Source: DASXUX01 sp036504595
GTDB taxonomy: Bacteria; Planctomycetota; SZUA-567; H5-PLA8
Assembly (NCBI GenBank): GCA_036504595.1
Contig: DASXUX010000067.1
Span: 310,001-374,000, forward strand
Length of the DNA: 64,000 nucleotides
Reading direction: 5' to 3'
The position numbers were made by a program, and so were the translations under genes. The notes under the pieces were generated by a model, which worked only from the letters and a program-made list of their open reading frames with translations, was not told the DNA's origin and did not search any database. Below, one piece after another: positions 60,411 to 64,000 of the stretch (the first letter of the stretch is position 1; each line of letters begins with the position of its first letter).

Positions 60411-61094
60411 ATGTACATTCTTGCCCTCTTGCTCCTGCCAGCCCTCCCTGTTCTGGCCGGCATCTTATTGCAGTTGGCGCTCTGGCCGCTGCGCATTCCC
60501 TGGCGGCCCTTCTGGCCGCCACGCGGGGATATTTTCTTGAGCCTCTGTTGCGTGGCATGGCTGCTTTGGTTCGCTTGGGGTTGGAAGGACGGGGAGTGGG
60601 CCGTTGCGGCGGGGGCGGCCGTCTGCTGTCTGCTGTTTATCGTGTTGTCTTTTGGGCATAGCCGACGGACTCAGCGGAAGCGCCAATTCGCCCTCATGGA
60701 ACTGCTGCTGCTGACGCTGCAGATCGGCGCCGCGCCATTTGCCTTGTCGTGGGCCACGTATTCCTATCAACCGCATCTCTGGCAACTGTTCCTCTCGGCC
60801 GCCTTCCTGTTTCCCTGCTGCTTCCTGCGCGCCGCCGATCGCCTGGACACCCGCCAGATTCCACAAGGCTGGCGGCGGTGGCTGTTTCAGGCGCTGCACC
60901 CCTTCGTCGTCTGGGCCGCGTTAGGTGCCGTCATGCTGTCCGGCACCGTCATTTTGCCGGGCGGGTTAACTCAGGAGGGGCGGATGTGGCTGCGCTTTTT
61001 CGTGGCGGCGCTCTTGGCAGGTTGTGGATCCGCTTGGGTTGCGGCGCGCGCAGCACAAAGACCGCCAACCCTGGACCCTGAACCCTTCCGTTAG
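60411..61094 (+). CDS. Multi-pass membrane protein of unknown function
   Basis: 227 aa with about six hydrophobic helices (ILALLLLPALPVLAGILLQL, LSLCCVAWLLWFAW, AAGAAVCCLLFIVLSFG and three more). Basic loops such as SRRTQRKRQ face inward. No family is recognised. It follows the SPFH operon by 57 bases and might belong to it. The final residues (PPTLDPEPFR) are a 7-bp-period run (61068-61089), so the true C-terminus may have been extended by the repeat. Its stop overlaps the convergent tldE-like gene. Confidence 0.7.
   Translation: MYILALLLLPALPVLAGILLQLALWPLRIPWRPFWPPRGDIFLSLCCVAWLLWFAWGWKDGEWAVAAGAAVCCLLFIVLSFGHSRRTQRKRQFALMELLLLTLQIGAAPFALSWATYSYQPHLWQLFLSAAFLFPCCFLRAADRLDTRQIPQGWRRWLFQALHPFVVWAALGAVMLSGTVILPGGLTQEGRMWLRFFVAALLAGCGSAWVAARAAQRPPTLDPEPFR
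61068..61089. repeat. Heptad array 15 (unit ACCCTGA) at gene end
   Basis: AACCCTGGACCCTGAACCCT, three 7-bp units in frame at the end of the membrane protein gene. The complement resembles the GGGTTCA units at 51191. Confidence 0.6.
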
Positions 61095-62395
61095 AATTTC
61101 GTCGTGCTCGTGAAATTGAAGTCGCGCACCTTCATCAGCGGCATCAGCATTTGCATGTACTCGCCGGTACGGGCGCAGGGGCCGAGCATCTCGACGCGAT
61201 TGAGGACGTCGATCGAGTTCTCGTTGAAGCGCATGTTCTGCACGGGGCGAGTGATCTTGCCGCCTTCGATGAGGAACAGGCCGTCGCGCGTCATGCCGGT
61301 GAACAGCGGGACCATCGGATCGACGTAGCGGATGTACCAGAAGCGCGTGACCAGCAGGCCGCGCTGAATCGAGGCGATCATCTGGTCGAGCGTAGCGTTG
61401 CCGCCGTCCATCAACACGTTCGACGGCCAGCCGGTCGCGGGCTTGCCCTGCTTCTTGGCCCAGAAGCGCGAGTAGCACAGATTCTTCGCCACGCCTTTCT
61501 CGATCCACGGCAGCGCCGGCGAAACGAGTCCATCGCCCTGGAATGGCGAGCCGGGGCAGCGCCGGTTGGTGGGGTCGGAACGGATGTTGATGTTCTCCCC
61601 GCAGATTTTCGTGCCGAGTTTTCCGCGCAGGTACGTGCGGCCTTCATCGGTCGCTTTCGCATCGAGCCCCACGAAGAGCGTGTAGAGCAGCAGTTCGCCG
61701 ATGGCGGCGGGGCTGAGGATCACGTCGTACTTCCCGGCTTCGAGCGGGTGCGGCTCCTGCGCGCGCTCGGCAATATCGAGCGCCTTGCTCACCGCGCCGT
61801 CCACGTCGATCTCGGCGATGTCGCTCGACAGAATTTCATGCCAGCCCGAGCCGTTTGCCCCGAGCACCGTCGCGTGGATGTCCGTCTGCGTGCGCGTGGT
61901 GTGCCCGCGCAGGCCCGCCGAATTGGCCAGAGCGCGGAACGTAGCGTTGCTGGGATAGCCGCCCGAAAAACGCATCCCGCGCGCCTGCACTTTCTGCGCG
62001 GCCTTGGCGATCTGCTGGCCTTTCTGCTGCGGCGTCGCACCCGCGGTGGAATCAAAGAAGCCCTTCACATTCGGATACTTCGCCGCTTCGCTGGCTTCAA
62101 CCGGCGGCATGAATTCGGGGTCAGGCGGCGAGACCTTCGCAATCTCCTGCGCGCGCTGAACGGCCTGGCGCAGCGAGTCGTCGCTCAAATCGTCGGTCGA
62201 GGCCGCGCCGTGGCTTTGCCCGTAGGCGCATTCCACGTGCAGCGTCACGCTGCTGCTCCGCACGTTCTGCGTGATGATATTGTCCGCCACGCGCGTGGAG
62301 AGCGAGTCGTCGCCGCTCAGCGACGCGGTGACGGAATCGGCGCTGGCGACCTTTAGAACTTTCTCGAGCAGTTCGAGCGAATCGGTCTTGGTCAC
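61091..62395 (-). CDS. pmbA: TldE/PmbA-type metalloprotease partner
   Basis: 434 aa from a GTG at 62395 (GGAGAGG before it). It matches the non-catalytic half of the TldD/TldE protease: DILSPAAIGELL-like YDVILSPAAIGELLLYTLF, and LPWIEKGVAKNLCYSRFWA, with the C-terminal TGMTRDGLFLIEGGKITRP. As usual for TldE it lacks HExxxH. In E. coli TldD/TldE processes the microcin B17 leader and degrades unfolded peptides. The frame continues upstream through repeats to 62536. It lies downstream of tldD on the same strand. Confidence 0.92.
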   Translation of the reverse strand: MTKTDSLELLEKVLKVASADSVTASLSGDDSLSTRVADNIITQNVRSSSVTLHVECAYGQSHGAASTDDLSDDSLRQAVQRAQEIAKVSPPDPEFMPPVEASEAAKYPNVKGFFDSTAGATPQQKGQQIAKAAQKVQARGMRFSGGYPSNATFRALANSAGLRGHTTRTQTDIHATVLGANGSGWHEILSSDIAEIDVDGAVSKALDIAERAQEPHPLEAGKYDVILSPAAIGELLLYTLFVGLDAKATDEGRTYLRGKLGTKICGENINIRSDPTNRRCPGSPFQGDGLVSPALPWIEKGVAKNLCYSRFWAKKQGKPATGWPSNVLMDGGNATLDQMIASIQRGLLVTRFWYIRYVDPMVPLFTGMTRDGLFLIEGGKITRPVQNMRFNENSIDVLNRVEMLGPCARTGEYMQMLMPLMKVRDFNFTSTTKF

Positions 62396-62423
62396 GGTTA
62401 CCTCTCCAGTTCCTGCCGCTCCC

Positions 62424-62516
62424 TTACGGTCGCGGTACTGATTCCCCCTCACCCCTAACCCCTCTCCCTCGCGGGGGAGAGGGGAACCGAACGGCACGCA
62501 ATCCAGGAGGATTGCG
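62424..62516. repeat. TTACGGTCGCGG motif, CCCCTCTCCC palindrome and CGCAATCC hairpin in tandem
   Basis: TTACGGTCGCGGTACTGATT (62424-62443), palindrome (62444-62487) and CGCAATCC-agga-GGATTGCG (62497-62516). Three repeat families stacked between tldD and tldE. Confidence 0.88.
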
Positions 62517-63977
62517 CTACTTCGCTCCGCCCACATTGATCTGGCGGAACCGCGCGGGGGCGGAGCCGTGGGTCATCTGCGCGATCTGCATTGGGTCGCC
62601 CTTGCCGCAGTTCATCACGCCGTAGGGCGTCCAGAAACGCTCGTCGCAGATGGCGTCCAGAGCGCCCCAGAATTCCGTCGTCAAGGCCTGGTACGTCACG
62701 TCCTTCAGCATCTGGCCCAGCTTGCCATGTTTGATCTCCCAGAAGCCGTCGCCGCCGAACTGGAAGTTCTGCCGCTTCTGATCGATCGAGAACGAGCCCA
62801 TGCCTTCGATGTAAATGCCGTCGTCCACGCCGCCGATGAGCTCGTCGAGCGTCAGCGGCTTTGGTCCTGGTGCGAGGCCGATGTTCGATTGCCGGATGAT
62901 CGGGATCGAGCCCCACGAATCGGCGCGGCAGCTTCCGTGCGAACGGTTCGCTCCGATAGCGTGGCAGACTTCGCGGCTGGTCATGTAATCGACCAGAATT
63001 CCGTCGCGGATCACGTGCCAGCGCTGGTCCTGCACGCCGTCATCGTCGAAGCCGCGCGTGCCGAGGCCGAAGGGCAGCGTGTTGTCGCAAATGATGTTCA
63101 TGATGGGCGAACCGTAGCGCAGCTTGCCGAGCAAGTCGGTCGTGGCGAAGCTCGAACCGGCGAGGCTTTCTTCCATGCCCAGCACGCGGTCGAGTTCCGT
63201 CGCATGGCCGATTGATTCGTGCATCGTCAACGCCAGATGCGAAGGATGGAGCACCAGGTCTTTCTTGCCCGTCGGTCCGGCCGGAGACTTCAGTTTCTCC
63301 ACCGCCTGCTGCCCGACGCGCGTGGCTTCGGCCAGCAGCGGCGTGCCTTCGATGTGTTCGTAGCCGGCGTTGCGCGGATAGGCTTCGAAGTAGCGCGTCT
63401 TCGCCGTATTCGCATCGACGGCGGTGGCTTCGTATGTCGCCGTGCTCGTGCAGGTGCTGCTTTCGATCACGCTGCCTTCAGTGTTGGCCAGAAAGCGGTG
63501 TTCGGTTTTGAAGCGCATGCTGCCCTGGCATTTCGAGACGCCCGAAACGGCCAGCACGGCTTTGCCGATCGCCAGCAGGAGGTCGATTTTCTCTTTTAAG
63601 GGGACCGCAAACGGATCCTTCTCCACGGGCGTGCGGAAAGCGTCCACGTGAGCGGGTTCGGCCGCCCAGCGGATGCCTCCCGGCGCAGGAGCCAAGGCAC
63701 TCGCGCGGGCGATCTCGACGGCCTGAGCGGCGGCTTGCGCGGCTTTTTCCCGGCCGGCAGGGACGCCGGCCCCACCCAGCGAACTGGACGCGAAGCCCCA
63801 CGCGCCGCCGGCGATGACCCTTACGCCGATGCCGAGGGACTCGGAGTCGCTCACGCTTTCGACGCGCATGTCTTCGGTGGAAATATTCTGATCGCGCAGC
63901 CGAACGATACGCGCGTCGGCGTACCTGGCGCCCTTCTGGCGCGCCGTATCGACCGCGAAAAGACACAGGTCCTTCAT
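62517..63977 (-). CDS. tldD: TldD zinc metalloprotease
   Basis: 486 aa (E. coli TldD 481 aa). The zinc-binding motif H253-E254-x3-H258 lies in LTMHESIGHATELD, followed by RVLGMEESLAG. Later parts match the family: GTRGFDDDGV, DYMTSREVCHAIGANRSHGS, and IEGMGSFSIDQKRQNFQFGG. It acts with TldE as a heterodimer that cleaves unfolded peptides. The ATG at 63977 follows GGAGGGG. A REP at 63757-63780 encodes GGAGVPAG in the N-terminal domain. Confidence 0.96.
   Translation of the reverse strand: MKDLCLFAVDTARQKGARYADARIVRLRDQNISTEDMRVESVSDSESLGIGVRVIAGGAWGFASSSLGGAGVPAGREKAAQAAAQAVEIARASALAPAPGGIRWAAEPAHVDAFRTPVEKDPFAVPLKEKIDLLLAIGKAVLAVSGVSKCQGSMRFKTEHRFLANTEGSVIESSTCTSTATYEATAVDANTAKTRYFEAYPRNAGYEHIEGTPLLAEATRVGQQAVEKLKSPAGPTGKKDLVLHPSHLALTMHESIGHATELDRVLGMEESLAGSSFATTDLLGKLRYGSPIMNIICDNTLPFGLGTRGFDDDGVQDQRWHVIRDGILVDYMTSREVCHAIGANRSHGSCRADSWGSIPIIRQSNIGLAPGPKPLTLDELIGGVDDGIYIEGMGSFSIDQKRQNFQFGGDGFWEIKHGKLGQMLKDVTYQALTTEFWGALDAICDERFWTPYGVMNCGKGDPMQIAQMTHGSAPARFRQINVGGAK
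63757..63780. repeat. REP-like palindrome inside tldD
   Basis: GGCCGGCAGGGACGCCGGCC, in frame. Confidence 0.65.
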
Positions 63978-64000
63978 TCCAGCCCCCTCCAGTGATCTTT

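Noticed and set aside
62396..62536. Upstream extension of the tldE-like frame
   Set aside because: Consists of three stacked repeat elements; the GTG at 62395 has GGAGAGG at proper distance.

Overview
The window is a 64 kb stretch of a GC-rich, Gram-negative-type bacterial chromosome. It encodes many Sec signal peptides, one Tat signal, GGAGG-type ribosome sites, an ECF sigma factor, a large Ser/Thr kinase and a huge VIT/vWA/TPR membrane protein. It also has BNR sialidase, beta-helix and clan GH-A secreted enzymes, and paired PilB-type ATPases. This mixture is most like Planctomycetota or a neighbouring PVC/Armatimonadota-type lineage. No rRNA, tRNA or phylogenetic marker is present that would settle the phylum.

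Layout. 1-11.8 kb: end of a DUF4142 gene, a PAS-GGDEF-EAL c-di-GMP enzyme, secreted proteins of unknown function, fmt, and an asparagine-synthase-like protein. 11.9-20.8 kb: a 2734-aa membrane protein (FecR-like, VIT, vWA, long TPR array) beside its probable ECF sigma factor. 21-24.4 kb: an SGNH hydrolase, a 38-aa membrane peptide, a DUF2203 protein, dcd and a three-domain NifU-like protein whose scaffold cysteines are missing. 24.5-32 kb: CopA-type ATPase, then an amino-sugar group (glucosamine-6-P deaminase-like, PIG-L deacetylase, Tat-exported aldo/keto reductase, MFS transporter). 32.6-37.2 kb: membrane Ser/Thr kinase and a NikR homologue without nickel ligands. 37.4-42.8 kb: two large secreted glycan-active proteins. 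43-48.7 kb: pilB-pilT-pilB and a hicBA toxin-antitoxin pair. 48.7-53 kb: sialidase, HNH nuclease, secreted hypothetical, single-domain response regulator. 53-57 kb: glgC, DUF4912 and GH57 branching enzyme (glycogen). 57.2-61.1 kb: a tightly coupled operon of two SPFH proteins and a membrane protein, plus a further membrane protein. 61.1-64 kb: tldE(pmbA)-like and tldD.

The most striking feature is the repeat load. I distinguish: (i) sixteen short arrays with a strict 7-bp period but different unit sequences, several built as inverted pairs; (ii) a 125-153 bp cloverleaf-like element with conserved loops and compensating stems (three copies); (iii) a related GTGGCACG hairpin element (three copies); (iv) an 11-bp-stem CACGGGCAGCC hairpin (three copies); (v) a CGCAATCC hairpin (five copies); (vi) REP-like GGCGGGCAGGGACGCCCGCC / GCCGGC palindromes, many lying in frame inside genes; (vii) a CCCCTCTCCC palindrome often beside a TTACGGTCGCGG motif; (viii) 195-202 bp nested-palindrome elements; (ix) inverted CGCAAAGACG arrays. 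Separately, the 430 bp upstream of the PIG-L gene carries four copies of a 23-bp TGTAAAAAA-STGCACATGTG repeat that fits none of these families. These repeats repeatedly sit in the leader or linker regions of genes, so they shape start-site choice and protein N-termini here.
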